A stretch of DNA of 64,000 bases, from positions 2,232,001 to 2,296,000 of the forward strand of contig NZ_AP026070.1 of NCBI RefSeq assembly GCF_024363255.1. Direction: 5' to 3'. This DNA comes from Shewanella sp. NFH-SH190041 (lineage in GTDB: Bacteria; Pseudomonadota; Gammaproteobacteria; Enterobacterales; Shewanellaceae). Below are positions 16,591 through 25,831 of the stretch, piece by piece (the first letter of the stretch is position 1; each line of letters begins with the position of its first letter). A program made the position numbers and the translations under genes. The notes under the pieces were generated by a model, which ran no database searches, was not told where the DNA came from, and was given only the letters and a program-made list of their open reading frames with translations.

Positions 16591-17484
16591 TCACTGCTTT
16601 AAACCTGCTTTTGCATCAATGTTGTCTGCCAGCTTAAGCATTTGTGCCAATGGGGTTTGTGGGGCTTTTCCCCATTTAGCGCTGGCACTTTGGCAAGTGA
16701 GGCAATGACGAAGCTCCAAAGCCCACTGCGGCTCAATGTTATCAAGATACTCAAACGCCCTCGCGCACAACTCCAGTGTCAGACTGTCGTGATCTACACG
16801 CTTGCCCATTTGGGTGACTTCCAATTGTGGGCTTAAGGTTCTCACTTTGCCGATATCATGAACCAACCCGAGCACCATCCCCAGTTGACATTGAATACTA
16901 TCGCCATCACCAAGTAACGCAGGAATACGTTGCGCCACATTCACGCTATGCTCAAATAATCCGCCACGGTAGGCATGATGATGAGCGGCGCTAGCTGGTA
17001 CATTCATAAAGTTGGTGCAGGTTGTAGCATCTATCAACACCAGATTAAGAAATACTCGGAGCGGCACTGACAGTCGTTCGAAAATATCCACACAACGCCT
17101 AAATACCTGTGGTTGCGTTTGTAACCCTTGGGGCAACATCAATTCCTGCGCGAGTGTCTGTTCGCCAGGAGGTTTGCTCACCACCAGTTCGCTCACATGC
17201 AGCAAGATTGTCCAGTCGCCCCGTTGTCGCGCAAGACTGACCCAAGCTAACTGACCTGGGAAGACGTCATGATGGGAAAACGAATAGTTAAAATCGAAAG
17301 CCCAGCAAGTACCTGCGTGGTTACTCAACTGTAGTCGTTTGAATGGCTGATCGCAGCAATCAAGCTCTTCGCGACATTGCAATACTCGACAATAACCAAC
17401 AGTCTGTGGTGGCAATAAAGAACTGCGATGCAGTAACGTAGCAGGGTCAACCACACAGGTTGGCGGCTCATTATTTAGGCTCAT
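16591..17484 (-). CDS. HD-domain protein (TraI_2/MobH-like) coupled to the integrase
   Basis: A 297-residue protein with a phosphohydrolase-type HD signature: AAHHHAYRGGLFEHSVNVAQ followed by GLVHDIGKVR. This resembles the N-terminal domain of MobH-type TraI relaxases and YhaM-like HD nucleases. The first 140 residues are unassigned. Its start overlaps the end of the integrase gene by 14 bases, so the two are co-translated. Genes of this type often sit immediately after DUF3596-type integrases in gammaproteobacterial islands. The biochemical role here is unknown, and a nucleotide or nucleic-acid phosphohydrolase activity is only a family-based guess. Confidence 0.72.
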   Translation of the reverse strand: MSLNNEPPTCVVDPATLLHRSSLLPPQTVGYCRVLQCREELDCCDQPFKRLQLSNHAGTCWAFDFNYSFSHHDVFPGQLAWVSLARQRGDWTILLHVSELVVSKPPGEQTLAQELMLPQGLQTQPQVFRRCVDIFERLSVPLRVFLNLVLIDATTCTNFMNVPASAAHHHAYRGGLFEHSVNVAQRIPALLGDGDSIQCQLGMVLGLVHDIGKVRTLSPQLEVTQMGKRVDHDSLTLELCARAFEYLDNIEPQWALELRHCLTCQSASAKWGKAPQTPLAQMLKLADNIDAKAGLKQ

Positions 17485-18694
17485 GCCTGCTTCCCTCCAT
17501 CATTGGGCTAATCAATTTTTCAAATGCACTGCCATCCTTGCGCGTGAGATTCGGCACAAAACGACTATAGGTCTCAAACAGCATTTTTGTCGTTGTATGC
17601 CCCATTTGCCGGGCGATCCACTCTGGCGCTTCCCCAGCAGCTAACCAAATTGTTGCGGCCGTATGCCTGGTTTCATACGGGCGACGATATTGCATGCCAA
17701 GTTTCTTAAGAGTTGGCTTCCAAATTCGCTCTCGAATATTGGTTTTATCCAGCGGCTTACCCTTTGCATTGCAAAACACAAACTCTTGTTGACCAGAAAC
17801 CTCATGCTGAGAAAGCAATGCCTCATAAATAATGGTTGACATCTGTATTTCACGATGAGAACCAGCCGTTTTAGTTGTATCCATTCGGCCGTGTACATAA
17901 GTCTCGCGTATAGAGATCGTACAACGCTCAAAATCAACATACTTCCATTTCAGACCATCAATTTCTGACGTTCTCATACCTGTGAAAAAGCGAGTTTTAA
18001 AATAATTTTTGAACTCTGGACGAACAGTGCCAAGAAATGCCCACACTTGTTCTAAACTAAATGGATTCACATCCCGTCGCTCTACCCTTAGCTGCTTGAT
18101 ATTTTCAAAAGGTGTTTTAAATGCGTAACGTTCGGCTGCTTCGTTCAAGATCATGCGCAGCGGTGTCATGATGTGATTAATATAATCTGCAGAGAGAGTT
18201 TTACCATTTGTACGAGCTTTTACCAGCGCCGCACGGTACTTTAGAATGTCAGGACGAGTAATTTTATCAACATACATATCACCAAACTGGGGAGTAAGAT
18301 AACTACCCAAATAGATGCGCATACTGTCTTTATAACTCTCTTTCCAACGAGCTTCATTCTCCTCAAACCATTCCGCAACAAACTCATCGAATCGAACTGT
18401 CGAGATACCCTGTAGCTGATTTGCCCCCACGGTATATTCCCCCAGCAACTCAGCTTTTTGTCTTTTGGCAATCGCATCAGCTTGCACGAACAATTTCGAC
18501 CGCTGGGACGCTGGAAAATATTCAGAGTAGACAAAACAGCCTAGCCTGACATCTGCATCCATTTGATTGATGACTTTTTGTAATTTACGACGATTAGCTT
18601 GAGTATCCGTCAGCGTGGTTTGTTCTCGGCAGCGAACCCCCTCATATCGAAAATCAATATACAGATGCCCCCCTCTTTGGTTAATACTAGCCAC
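17471..18694 (-). CDS. Tyrosine integrase of a genomic island (Arm_DNA-bind DUF3596 type)
   Basis: A 407-residue site-specific recombinase. The N-terminus (MASINQRGGHLYIDFRYEGV) is an arm-binding domain of the DUF3596 kind, followed by a SAM-like core-binding region. The catalytic domain has FFTGMRTSEIDGL (Arg), RPYETRHTAAT (R-H), RQMGHTTTKMLFETYSRFV (His and nucleophilic Tyr). The start is GTG at 18694 behind a GGAGG site, overlapping the excisionase stop by 8 bases. All catalytic residues are present, so the protein may be active. Its cognate attachment site is not certain; the nearby tRNA-Val is one candidate. Confidence 0.92.
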   Translation of the reverse strand: MASINQRGGHLYIDFRYEGVRCREQTTLTDTQANRRKLQKVINQMDADVRLGCFVYSEYFPASQRSKLFVQADAIAKRQKAELLGEYTVGANQLQGISTVRFDEFVAEWFEENEARWKESYKDSMRIYLGSYLTPQFGDMYVDKITRPDILKYRAALVKARTNGKTLSADYINHIMTPLRMILNEAAERYAFKTPFENIKQLRVERRDVNPFSLEQVWAFLGTVRPEFKNYFKTRFFTGMRTSEIDGLKWKYVDFERCTISIRETYVHGRMDTTKTAGSHREIQMSTIIYEALLSQHEVSGQQEFVFCNAKGKPLDKTNIRERIWKPTLKKLGMQYRRPYETRHTAATIWLAAGEAPEWIARQMGHTTTKMLFETYSRFVPNLTRKDGSAFEKLISPMMEGSRHEPK

Positions 18695-18923
18695 GGCACA
18701 CCCTCCTCCCCGCTAAAGGGATGTAATAAATGTTTCTCGCCGCTGATTGATATAAATCAGACTCAATCTCTTCCCATACGTAGAGAATTTTTCTACCATT
18801 GAATGGTCGGATATAGTGTTTTCCTTCGATAAATACCGAGTCTCGCAACGTCGAATTAATGTAGTTGGCGCTATATTTAATGCGACATGCAAGTTCTTTA
18901 GCTGTTAAGAGCGTCTGTTCCAT
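18687..18923 (-). CDS. Small excisionase/AlpA-like DNA-binding protein
   Basis: A 78-residue protein beginning MEQTLLTAKELACRIKYSAN. It resembles the winged-helix MerR/excisionase fold: a LLTAKELA helix entry, then INSTLRDSVFIEGKHYIRPF and a tryptophan-containing strand. It is the promoter-proximal gene of the leftward xis-int-HD unit, with a strong AGGAGGT site and an 8-base overlap with int. The likely role is the recombination directionality factor, although a purely regulatory role cannot be excluded. Its promoter region holds two palindromic operators. Confidence 0.75.
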   Translation of the reverse strand: MEQTLLTAKELACRIKYSANYINSTLRDSVFIEGKHYIRPFNGRKILYVWEEIESDLYQSAARNIYYIPLAGRRVCRG

Positions 18924-18937
18924 AAGACCTCCTTTTC

Positions 18938-18983
18938 GTCTTCATAAGACAAATGTAGAAGTCAAAATCCGTCTTCTCAAGAC
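18938..18983. promoter_or_regulatory. Two 13-bp palindromic operators (GTCTT-N3-AAGAC)
   Basis: GTCTTCATAAGAC at 18938-18950 and GTCTTCTCAAGAC at 18971-18983, centres 33 bases apart (about three helical turns). A further half-site ATAAGAC lies at 18922-18928. They sit exactly between the leftward excisionase gene and the rightward XRE-type regulator gene, so they are probably the binding sites of that regulator and control both directions. Confidence 0.7.
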
Positions 18984-19011
18984 GAATTTAATAACATTTA
19001 GTAATAACAAA

Positions 19012-19233
19012 TTGATTAGATATAAAATACATGAGCTAATTGCAGCGCAGCCTATCCGTAATGGGCGCAAAGTGACATTAAGCTTTCTTGCCGAACAGGT
19101 AGGAGTGCAGAGTTCGGCGATGTCAAAAATCGCTAACAACAAGGGTTACAACACTAGCATGACGACAATAGACGCACTTTGTCGGTTCTTCGATTGCAAA
19201 ATTGACGATGTAGTGGAATACATTCCCGACTAA
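19012..19233 (+). CDS. XRE-family (Cro/CI-like) transcriptional regulator
   Basis: A compact helix-turn-helix protein of about 73 residues: IRYKIHELIAAQPI, then VTLSFLAEQVGVQSSAMSKI and TMTTIDALCRFFDCKIDDVV-like helices of the Cro/CI fold (the actual text is SMTTIDALCRFFDCKIDD). The frame can be extended back to an ATG at 18865, but that would place the coding region over both operators and into the excisionase gene. I use the TTG at 19012, just behind the operators, though it lacks a good ribosome-binding site. Likely the island's lysogeny-type repressor. Confidence 0.7.
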   Translation: MIRYKIHELIAAQPIRNGRKVTLSFLAEQVGVQSSAMSKIANNKGYNTSMTTIDALCRFFDCKIDDVVEYIPD

Positions 19234-19377
19234 GCTAATGTGACTCTGATGACACTAGATTAACTTATGCCCTCGAAACTAAGTTTGTGTGTAAAGCACG
19301 CAGAAAAGGATGCTACTTGGAGTTATAAACTAGCTAATGGACTCTCATTTTCATCTCAATGGATAATCCCTGAGACT

Positions 19378-22300
19378 TCAACTTCTCAGCTTTTTCTTGA
19401 ACTCAATGCCGTTGTTATTAAGCCTATCGGTATTGTCAGTCAAAGACCAATAAACCAGTAATAAACGTAAAAAGCTCAAAAATACTTTCGTTCGACGAGG
19501 TCTACTGGGTAAAACATGGGGCTCTTTTCGGCGATCACTTAAAAACCGGGTTTGACGGACATGAATAGAAACTACGCCTGGAGAATGATAGGCAATAAAT
19601 TTGCCGTCATCACTACAGGTCGTTGCCGCATATTGCTCAAATACCCTTTTAAACTGGCCAAGTTGCTTAGGGATAATGACCTCGAAGCATGTTGCTGGCA
19701 ACTCAACATGCTCAACTATTGCACCTTTCCAGAACGCAATATGGTTCAAAAATGGGGCTAGCTGCGCCTGCGAAAGCTGCGGTAAATTTGCCATATACCA
19801 TTTCACTTTCACTTCGAAGCGATCCAACGACATAAGTTTTAAAAATCGCAACATCGTTAGAGCCATATCCTTATTCGCGGTGCGGATTAAGCCGTCTTTA
19901 GCCCCAACAAAGCTATCGACCATGTCTTCTAAAAGTGAAAGCTTCAGCTCTTTTACTAATTGATGCTCAATCGCAACATAGCGTGTAATGAAAAGACTCA
20001 TGACTGATATGTGAGGCTTAGTCATGGCATCATAATTAAGCAATGACCTCGCCTTATGCTTGGACTGGCTATAAACTTTTTGTGTTACTTCTTTCTCTGT
20101 ATCAAGGATGCTCAGAACATCTTGTTGTGTCAAATTAAGCCCATCAGCAATTTGTTTTAAAGACTGGTTTTCGGCGCGGCGTCTTATCACTCGCCAACAC
20201 AATTTAAGATCGAGTTTTACGGTAAGCTGCCGGTCATTGGCCTTTTTTAAAATATGAATATCGAACGTTTCATCGTTAAGAATCACGGGCGGCGAATTTG
20301 GACTGGTACGCTCATACTGGCTAATAAAATTATCTTCCAGCACCACACGTCCAAACAGGTCAAATGAAATCCCCTGTCCCCACACCTTTCGTAATGCTGT
20401 CAACTCTGCAGTATGGTCAGCAAATAGGTTTCGACGCATAAAGTCGACAAGGTGAAAATATGACGATGCCGTTGTTGCCGGTGTAGCATGCCCTAATAAA
20501 GTCGCCGCTGCCCAGTATTTTTTCCGGCTATATGTTGTCAGGCCTAAGCGTTGAGCCAGATATTTTCTTCTTTGTTCACCAAATTCTGGATGATTTAAAA
20601 ATCGCCAACATTTTTGATGATGAAGTTCACGGTCATAAAGTTTCAGCACCACCCAATTGCAAAATGCATGACGGCAATGGTGGAACCTTAGCGAATAGTC
20701 ACCGGTTACACCTTTTAGAACTGTTGTTAGAAATCGAAAGCACGCTTCTATTTCGCCGTTAGAAAGCTGATTAAAAATAGCGGTGTCTTTACCAATAAAT
20801 TTTCCTTTCGCTAACTGAAGATACTGTAATAAATCATCAAGTAAATCGGACGGGATCAAAGCATCCAATGGTAAGTTACGTGAGCTGTCTGTCGATTTGA
20901 GTAAACGATAGCGATTAGGTCTGACATGCAAGGTGTAATGCTGATGTTTATAGTGATGAAAATCCTTAAACTGCAGCCCAGTGATTTCGTTACGCCGTAA
21001 TCCAGTATAAAAGGCTAAAACAAAGATAATTTTAGCCACAGCTGCACAAGGATGGTTTGATTGCTCAAGAGCCTGAATAATCCTGTCCGCCTCATGATGA
21101 GAAATAAGGTTAGCATCAACACTGAACTTCGCTACGGGTAAATCAATATCTGACAGACAAAGATTCGCCACTAATTCACTGTCAATTAGGTATTTAGCAA
21201 AATATACGACGTATGCCTTCTTGGTGACTGAGGTAATTCGGGCAATGACATCGTTAAGTTTTTCTGCCCAATCGAGGCTATCCATCTGACTTGGATCACA
21301 CCCGGCAAATTCTGCGATAAAAGGTGCTGAAACATAATCAACATAAGCCCTTATGGTATCAAGCCTCAGAGTGTCTTTGTGTTTACCCCCATGTTTCAGC
21401 AGGTGGTAAAGCCAAGATAAGATGAGCCAAGCCCATGGCATTTTTTTGGTACTCTGGGGGTTTTCAAGCTTGGGATGAATATGGCTTATCAGTTCTTGCC
21501 TGATCCGAATACTGTCTTTCCGGTTCGCCTTAGTCAAACGCTTAGTGAGTCGTGAAATAACAGCAACTTGCTCCGCCGTTGTCTGCTGCATAATATCGAC
21601 ACCACCGACAGTCGAGCGTAACGTCACACAGCTTGTAGAAAAAGCGCCTGACCAACTACGTGACTGCCTTACTGTAGTCGATAATGACTGGTCTGATGGT
21701 GGCTGATGATCAACTCGGACATCAGTTAAAAGACGAACCCACACGTGCAGTGGAAGTACTGTTGAGTCAATCTTCCCAGTGGAGAGGCCATACTCCATTG
21801 AACTACATGTCATGATATATTCAAGCTTTAACATCTGCCGCAATTCTATAAATCCCAGTTCGACTCCAAGCGGTAACAAGTTTGCTGTCGATAAATAACT
21901 GTTGACCACCCGAATGATAGATAACTTATTGCGAACACTAGCCGAATACCAGCAATGCAAAATCAGCTCAGCTTTGGTCGATAACCAATACCGTTTTTTT
22001 TCGTAAGCGAATAACCAATGTCCTTCTATAGCAACCCTTGAATCAGGCTGAAGTAAGAGTGTTGTAATTGCTTGTTGTTTATCTATCCCTTCTTTCAAGC
22101 ATAACCACAGTACGATAAAACCCTGATTGCTGAGCGGATCTTCAATATAGTCATACAAGGCTTGGGGGGTATCAATGTGGGTATAAATACGATTTGCCAA
22201 TTGCGAGTTTAAAAATGAATCTGGAGTAAGCTGTGGAACCTCCTGATTTATATAGGTACTTTGTCCGAGCTCTGGGGCTCGTATGCCCAGCTCCTGTTCG

Positions 22301-22587
22301 ATGACAACTAACAATAGTCGTAACAGATTTCGGAACAGTAATTCTCTCTCAACATCTTTCGGAAACTTCGATTGCACCGTATTCAATGATGCTGTGGTGA
22401 TGTTGTTATCCACATGTCTTGCAAACGTCATCGTGAACACAAATACCTTCTCGATACAGTTATCACGCAACTCAGGGGTATCAGCCTCAATAGGGTTGGC
22501 TCTTATGTAGTATTCGATTTCCTCTAGCGCAGTCTTATGAAAACGTAACTTTAGCCCAGTATTTGGAATTCGTTCTCCAACACTCAT
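19378..22587 (-). CDS. 1069-residue tyrosine recombinase (third gene of a recombinase trio)
   Basis: A very large site-specific recombinase. The catalytic core sits mid-protein: Arg531 in FYTGLRRNEITGLQ, probable Lys564 in RLLKST, His636 and Arg639 in RFHHCRH, His700 in LLGHATPATT, and Tyr710 in SSYFHLVDF. So R-K-H-R-H-Y is complete. About 480 residues precede the core and 350 follow it, including a helix-turn-helix-like LKQIADGLNLTQQDVLS segment near residue 850; typical integrases have 350-450 residues in total. The start ATG overlaps the stop of the upstream gene in an ATGA arrangement. The layout (recombinase-fold partner plus catalytic recombinase in one operon) recalls RIT, Tn554 and SE-type modules, but the sizes differ. 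Confidence 0.85.
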   Translation of the reverse strand: MSVGERIPNTGLKLRFHKTALEEIEYYIRANPIEADTPELRDNCIEKVFVFTMTFARHVDNNITTASLNTVQSKFPKDVERELLFRNLLRLLLVVIEQELGIRAPELGQSTYINQEVPQLTPDSFLNSQLANRIYTHIDTPQALYDYIEDPLSNQGFIVLWLCLKEGIDKQQAITTLLLQPDSRVAIEGHWLFAYEKKRYWLSTKAELILHCWYSASVRNKLSIIRVVNSYLSTANLLPLGVELGFIELRQMLKLEYIMTCSSMEYGLSTGKIDSTVLPLHVWVRLLTDVRVDHQPPSDQSLSTTVRQSRSWSGAFSTSCVTLRSTVGGVDIMQQTTAEQVAVISRLTKRLTKANRKDSIRIRQELISHIHPKLENPQSTKKMPWAWLILSWLYHLLKHGGKHKDTLRLDTIRAYVDYVSAPFIAEFAGCDPSQMDSLDWAEKLNDVIARITSVTKKAYVVYFAKYLIDSELVANLCLSDIDLPVAKFSVDANLISHHEADRIIQALEQSNHPCAAVAKIIFVLAFYTGLRRNEITGLQFKDFHHYKHQHYTLHVRPNRYRLLKSTDSSRNLPLDALIPSDLLDDLLQYLQLAKGKFIGKDTAIFNQLSNGEIEACFRFLTTVLKGVTGDYSLRFHHCRHAFCNWVVLKLYDRELHHQKCWRFLNHPEFGEQRRKYLAQRLGLTTYSRKKYWAAATLLGHATPATTASSYFHLVDFMRRNLFADHTAELTALRKVWGQGISFDLFGRVVLEDNFISQYERTSPNSPPVILNDETFDIHILKKANDRQLTVKLDLKLCWRVIRRRAENQSLKQIADGLNLTQQDVLSILDTEKEVTQKVYSQSKHKARSLLNYDAMTKPHISVMSLFITRYVAIEHQLVKELKLSLLEDMVDSFVGAKDGLIRTANKDMALTMLRFLKLMSLDRFEVKVKWYMANLPQLSQAQLAPFLNHIAFWKGAIVEHVELPATCFEVIIPKQLGQFKRVFEQYAATTCSDDGKFIAYHSPGVVSIHVRQTRFLSDRRKEPHVLPSRPRRTKVFLSFLRLLLVYWSLTDNTDRLNNNGIEFKKKLRS

Positions 22588-25070
22588 ACACGCTTTCTCG
22601 TCAGGAGGGACGGGATGTCTTGCCAGCCAAGTTCATCCATCATTTGTTGAAGCACAGAATTCAAACTCATGATGGCTTCTTTAAAATTAAGTGTTGAAAA
22701 CAACTCGAGCGGATTTTCTCCAACCACCCAATGACCCATTTGAAATTTGACTAATTCCTGATGTACATCTTTTAGTTGTAAATATCGCCGCAAGTAATGC
22801 CGCCCAAAATTGATTGGCAATTCAGGTAAACCTTTGGAATGCTCGCTCACAGACTTGGGATAGGCATTAACCACATTGACTTTACCGCTCGATATCAAAT
22901 CAAAAAAGAGAAATAAACCATCATTTCCTTTAGAGTTTTTTGCATTAATAAACCAATCAAGTCTGGCATTTTTTGATTTTAAATCAGTAAATTGTACTGG
23001 GGAAGAATGCCGTTTATATTGCTCCGCATAGTTTGGTAACACGATGCTCATCAGGCGAGCCATAGCTTTGATGTGGTCTAAATAGTGATTTAACTGCCTA
23101 CCCAATACAGGCACACATGCTACAACTCGCATGTGTGCGAAGGTGGTCATATTATCTTTGTCGGAAATACACAAAGCATGGTAACGATTGAGGAATAAAT
23201 TAAAGCTTGGTAATGGATTACCTACAGCACGATATCCTGTCGCATTAATTATCATGTATAAGGTATAGAGCGTATAGTTATTGTGGTATTCAAATAAGCT
23301 TGATAGGGTTTTAGATGCCTCAAACGCTCGGTATTGAGTCAATTTTCCTTGAAGCTCAGTTATCATTTTTTGCAATATCTTAAAGCGAGGAGTGAACTGT
23401 GAACCCACTCCAACGACATCCTCGTCACAACTGTCCGTCAGGTTTAAATCAAATTGGTTAGTACCCACAGCCTCGACCTGAAACAGATCATCAAACAATG
23501 CATTAAGTTGCGCGTTCATGTCAGATTTTGAATACCACGCATAATGTCTCGCTGCCCGGGTGTAGTAACTTGGGCTCCCAGTCAAAGGCTCCAAAAGAAC
23601 AGGATCATACCGTTCATGCGCAATCACCACGTTTATTAAGTGGTTAGATATTTTTTTCAAGCTTATCTGGCAGTTATATTTTTTGTTTATACTGTCCAAC
23701 AGTTGATCAACAGATTTTCGCCCAGTCCCACTGTTAATTGATCGGTAGATGTACTCACCTAACTCTAAACCAAGCTTATCCAGTGGTGAGGTTAGCCAAT
23801 TGGGAAGTTGAATCTCAATGTTAGTACTTGCAGCAAGTAAATGTGTGTTACAAGTTTGAAGACCACGCTCAGTTGTTGAACGATGAAACGCTTTTAAATA
23901 CCATCCCTCAGGTTTACGGCATAACCCCAGAGGATCGGTACTGCCTTGGTCAATCCGCTTTAACCCAGCAACCTCTTCCACAGGACGTCCCAACAACAAA
24001 CACAATAGGGTAAGTACTCTGACTCGCTGCCGGTCAACCCCCGATAAACTCCCATTTCGTTCAGATAATAGTTCATCCAACAAATAGTTCACTTCATACC
24101 GCTGCAGAATTGTGCGGCTCGTGAGCGATAAGTTGTGAGCTTTTTTTGATTCTCGCTGGATGGCAATTTGAGCTAACCTATCCTTATGTATATCTCGGAT
24201 AACAGCTTTGTCGGGTAGTTCAAAAATGGGTCGGTTCTGGTTCGAGACTTCTGTTTTAATAAACAATAAAGGTGGGTAATCTTCTTCGGCTGCAATGCCT
24301 GAAGCCCTATATTCAGATGACTGCGTAAGCTTGTTGAACTTGTATGTGAAAATATTTTCAGCGCCCAAAACGCGTTCATATTTTGTTCGCGAGTAATAGC
24401 CCCGCATACGCTTTGTAGATCTCCGGTCAGTTACCTTTGACGATGACCAATCGAGGCGGAGAAAATGGATGAGTTCCCTAGTATAATTTGCGAACGTTGG
24501 ATTCTTTGATGGCTCAGCGTTTGAAGACAAGTTCTCTTTATATGCCTCTAAGTTATTAGCCATTCGATTAATATCACCAGACAGTAAGATTTGATGTTCA
24601 AAAGACTGATCTGTATATAACAATCTAAATGCTCTACTGATATCCTCTAACTTTCCTCTCCGTTTTATGACGAGCTCATTTTCAAAGTAATGCTTCAGAA
24701 GGATCAATAACGTTCTGATAAATTTATGGTCAAAATTCTCATAGAACATAAATATCATTGAATAAATTGGCCGGTTGGACTTTGATCCCTTGGGCAAGAC
24801 TGGTTTGTCGTAATAGGGATACCTATCAAAATTCACAACAGAAAAGCAATTGAAGTAAGTCTTATTAAACGCGGTAGACAGCGAAAATGTCTCAATAAAC
24901 AATGCAGGATAATTTATATACATTGACTCCAAAATATCGGCCACAAATTGAAGTGACTGAAAATCGTCAGGACATTCGATAGCAGCCAGTATATCCGCCC
25001 ATACTTCAGCTACAACTAATCCCGCATTTGGAAGTAAATTTTTGATGCTTTCGATTGATATTGATTCCAT
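22584..25070 (-). CDS. 828-residue protein with a degraded tyrosine-recombinase fold
   Basis: The middle gene of the three-gene recombinase operon. A recombinase-like core is recognisable but incomplete. LCLLLGRPVEEVAGL (Arg362) matches the first catalytic Arg strand and LTGSPSYYTRAARHYAWYS (Tyr510) matches the GH...TTxxYxH tyrosine box, with the expected His replaced (LTG instead of LGH). ISNHLINVV stands where HxxR should be and lacks the second Arg. It is therefore probably a non-catalytic partner with the fold, like the Tfp proteins described for strand-biased integrative elements. This assignment rests on motif spacing read by eye. It overlaps the next gene by 4 bases. Confidence 0.6.
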   Translation of the reverse strand: MESISIESIKNLLPNAGLVVAEVWADILAAIECPDDFQSLQFVADILESMYINYPALFIETFSLSTAFNKTYFNCFSVVNFDRYPYYDKPVLPKGSKSNRPIYSMIFMFYENFDHKFIRTLLILLKHYFENELVIKRRGKLEDISRAFRLLYTDQSFEHQILLSGDINRMANNLEAYKENLSSNAEPSKNPTFANYTRELIHFLRLDWSSSKVTDRRSTKRMRGYYSRTKYERVLGAENIFTYKFNKLTQSSEYRASGIAAEEDYPPLLFIKTEVSNQNRPIFELPDKAVIRDIHKDRLAQIAIQRESKKAHNLSLTSRTILQRYEVNYLLDELLSERNGSLSGVDRQRVRVLTLLCLLLGRPVEEVAGLKRIDQGSTDPLGLCRKPEGWYLKAFHRSTTERGLQTCNTHLLAASTNIEIQLPNWLTSPLDKLGLELGEYIYRSINSGTGRKSVDQLLDSINKKYNCQISLKKISNHLINVVIAHERYDPVLLEPLTGSPSYYTRAARHYAWYSKSDMNAQLNALFDDLFQVEAVGTNQFDLNLTDSCDEDVVGVGSQFTPRFKILQKMITELQGKLTQYRAFEASKTLSSLFEYHNNYTLYTLYMIINATGYRAVGNPLPSFNLFLNRYHALCISDKDNMTTFAHMRVVACVPVLGRQLNHYLDHIKAMARLMSIVLPNYAEQYKRHSSPVQFTDLKSKNARLDWFINAKNSKGNDGLFLFFDLISSGKVNVVNAYPKSVSEHSKGLPELPINFGRHYLRRYLQLKDVHQELVKFQMGHWVVGENPLELFSTLNFKEAIMSLNSVLQQMMDELGWQDIPSLLTRKRV

Positions 25071-25081
25071 AGAATTATGGT

Positions 25082-25648
25082 CTAAATGTCCTTTTTAGAC
25101 GCCGACAGATATGAAGCGAACGCACTAATTGAAGTAATATCAGGGTATAGAGATAGCCATTCTCTAGACTGAAATATACTTCTTTTTCCCGCATCTTTGG
25201 TGAACCAACTCTCAAGTAAAAAACGGATTTTCTTGGTATCCCCAACAAAGCACTTATCCAACAGATTCTCGATCAATTCGAACTGTAAAATCCGCAGTCT
25301 AATACTCTCGCTTGGTTTCTTTTTTAAAACGAAAACAGGAAATTTATGTTCAAAAGGCATCTGTTTTTGAGCTACCGCTGAGTGCAACCGCTCAATAGTA
25401 AATGCCCCTACAATATAACGATAATGATGCCGGTATTTATAGGCAATGATAGGTGCCTGTAGTACCAAAAGATTATAGAGGTAATCAGCATTCAACATGC
25501 GCTCAGGTTTAACCCGGAGTAATGAAAATGGATTTGCAGAGTGATGCAGTCTTTGCAAAACCTCATCTGCGTTCAACTTGTCGAGTTGCACGTATAAGAG
25601 CTCTGATTCGTTAAACAGTATCTTGTTGAACTTTTGGATCTCGTTCAT
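25082..25648 (-). CDS. Unknown 188-residue protein, first gene of the recombinase trio
   Basis: It starts at the ATG at 25648 (MNEIQKFNKILFNE); a TTG five codons upstream is possible. The product is basic and soluble, with an aromatic central segment (IIAYKYRHHYRYIVGAFTIE) and no transmembrane segments. I do not recognise it. It precedes the recombinase-fold gene by 11 bases and is the gene nearest to the truncated tRNA-Val. Small accessory proteins in other three-gene recombinase modules bind DNA ends or direct recombination, and a similar role is a guess here. Confidence 0.7.
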   Translation of the reverse strand: MNEIQKFNKILFNESELLYVQLDKLNADEVLQRLHHSANPFSLLRVKPERMLNADYLYNLLVLQAPIIAYKYRHHYRYIVGAFTIERLHSAVAQKQMPFEHKFPVFVLKKKPSESIRLRILQFELIENLLDKCFVGDTKKIRFLLESWFTKDAGKRSIFQSREWLSLYPDITSISAFASYLSASKKDI

Positions 25649-25697
25649 CGCGCCAAATCCCAACTAATTACTAACCTCATAATAGGAACTTTAACAT

Positions 25698-25714
25698 AGT
25701 GACCATAATGTGAC
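25698..25714. promoter_or_regulatory. Paired GTGACC direct repeats upstream of the recombinase trio
   Basis: GTGACC at 25698 and 25709, an 11-base (one-turn) period, about 50 bases upstream of the trio's first gene and 120 bases left of the truncated tRNA-Val. The same pair with the same period occurs at 26399. They may be recombinase arm-type sites or operators. Confidence 0.45.
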
Positions 25715-25831
25715 CAATTGATACAGTCCAACGTCAAAATCGCTTTACAAGTAGATGCAACATGCCTTATAAATTGCTGTATTACATCGAAGTGGCTAAA
25801 ACCACAGAGTTTTCCGATCTGCAATAACTGT

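Noticed and set aside
18865..19011. Longer start for the XRE regulator
   Set aside because: Would cover both operators and run antisense into the excisionase gene.
19267..19461. 64-residue frame after the XRE regulator
   Set aside because: Overlaps the end of the 1069-residue recombinase on the other strand; no recognisable features.
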